A stretch of 32,330 nt of DNA. Source: Cyanobacteria bacterium SIG27. GTDB lineage: Bacteria; Cyanobacteriota; Vampirovibrionia; Gastranaerophilales; Gastranaerophilaceae. Position numbers and translations under genes: made by a program. The notes under the pieces are model-generated. The model was not told the DNA's origin. It saw only the letters and a program-made list of their open reading frames with translations, and made no database searches. The stretch is taken from positions 1-32,330 of the forward strand of contig SUTT01000023.1 in the NCBI GenBank assembly GCA_015152565.1. Direction: 5' to 3'. This document shows, piece after piece, positions 32,056 to 32,330 of the stretch; position 1 is the stretch's first letter, and each line of letters opens with the position of its first letter.

Positions 32056-32330
32056 TTATATTACTTCAGGAGCTAGAGAAATGATTTTCATGAAATTCTT
32101 TTCTCTAAGTTCTCTTGCAACAGGACCAAATACACGAGTTCCTTTTGGAGCTCCATCTTTGTTGATGATAACTGCAGCATTGTCGTCAAAACGGATAACT
32201 GAACCATCGTTACGTTTGATATCAGCTTTTGTTCTAACTACTACAGCAGAAACAACGTCAGATTTTTTAACTGCCATATTTGGAGTTGCATCTTTAACGG
32301 TAGCAACAATAACGTCGCCAACGCTAGCAT
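32056..32330 (-). CDS. rplN: 50S ribosomal protein L14 (5' end outside window)
   Basis: The minus-strand frame runs in from the right edge: [20 protein letters not shown], then [38 protein letters not shown] and [20 protein letters not shown], to the stop at 32056. About 90 of the usual 122 residues are in view. The ATG at 32277 is an internal Met, not the start, because the L14 sequence continues upstream of it in frame. rplX follows 21 bases downstream. Confidence 0.97.
   Translation of the reverse strand, partial: ASVGDVIVATVKDATPNMAVKKSDVVSAVVVRTKADIKRNDGSVIRFDDNAAVIINKDGAPKGTRVFGPVARELREKNFMKIISLAPEVI

Overview
The window is a 32.3 kb stretch of AT-rich bacterial chromosome with short spacers, mostly strong AAGGAG-type ribosome binding sites and a diderm, anaerobe-like gene set: rubrerythrin, EtfAB, an AsmA-like inner-membrane anchored protein, a lytic transglycosylase, a type IV prepilin-like protein, DXR of the non-mevalonate pathway, and GatB of the indirect aminoacylation route. 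Several proteins share short N-terminal leaders (MQI/MKI-x-Q ... F-K/E-A/G), and two share a NAVNINI-x2-P-x-AY motif. I associate this style with gut Gastranaerophilales (Vampirovibrionia, formerly Melainabacteria). That assignment is an inference from style and gene content, not from a search.

Layout. 1-2545: the end of an unknown gene, a decayed fragment, two small lineage-specific proteins and a HAD hydrolase, all on +. 2546-3661: a gene-poor, repeat-rich spacer around a tRNA-Leu(CAA) gene on -, with tandem units that repeat the tRNA 3' end. 3662-7755: gatB on -, diverging from a three-gene + cluster (two NAVNINI/HEAT-like paralogues around a small hydrophobic protein). 7810-13359: lytic transglycosylase, rubrerythrin and ileS on -. 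13532-17957: secA on +, converging on a - operon of two small unknown genes and dxr. 18047-22340: a small unknown gene, hemW on -, and a coupled + operon of a SIS sugar isomerase, etfB and etfA. 22342-26020: a large AsmA-like protein on - and a secreted WG-repeat protein on +. 26022-27959: an XRE regulator diverging from a cysteine-rich prepilin, with a 20-bp palindrome between them. 28106-32330: ribosomal protein genes on -.

The ribosomal cluster is the most unusual part. The usual rplN-rplX-rplE-rpsN-rpsH-rplF-rplR order is kept, but the run is broken in three ways. A strong terminator follows rpsN, and a 578-bp nested palindromic element plus an oppositely oriented small gene separate rpsN from rpsH. 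A repeat-bearing 260-bp spacer separates rplF from rplR. A terminator directly follows rplR, so rpsE and the rest of the spc operon are not there.

The best candidates for something undescribed are the nested palindromic element at 30204-30781, the tRNA-Leu-derived repeat array, the NAVNINI/HEAT three-gene module, the XRE-palindrome-cysteine-rich prepilin unit, and the divergent hemW/SIS promoter that predicts leaderless transcripts on both sides.
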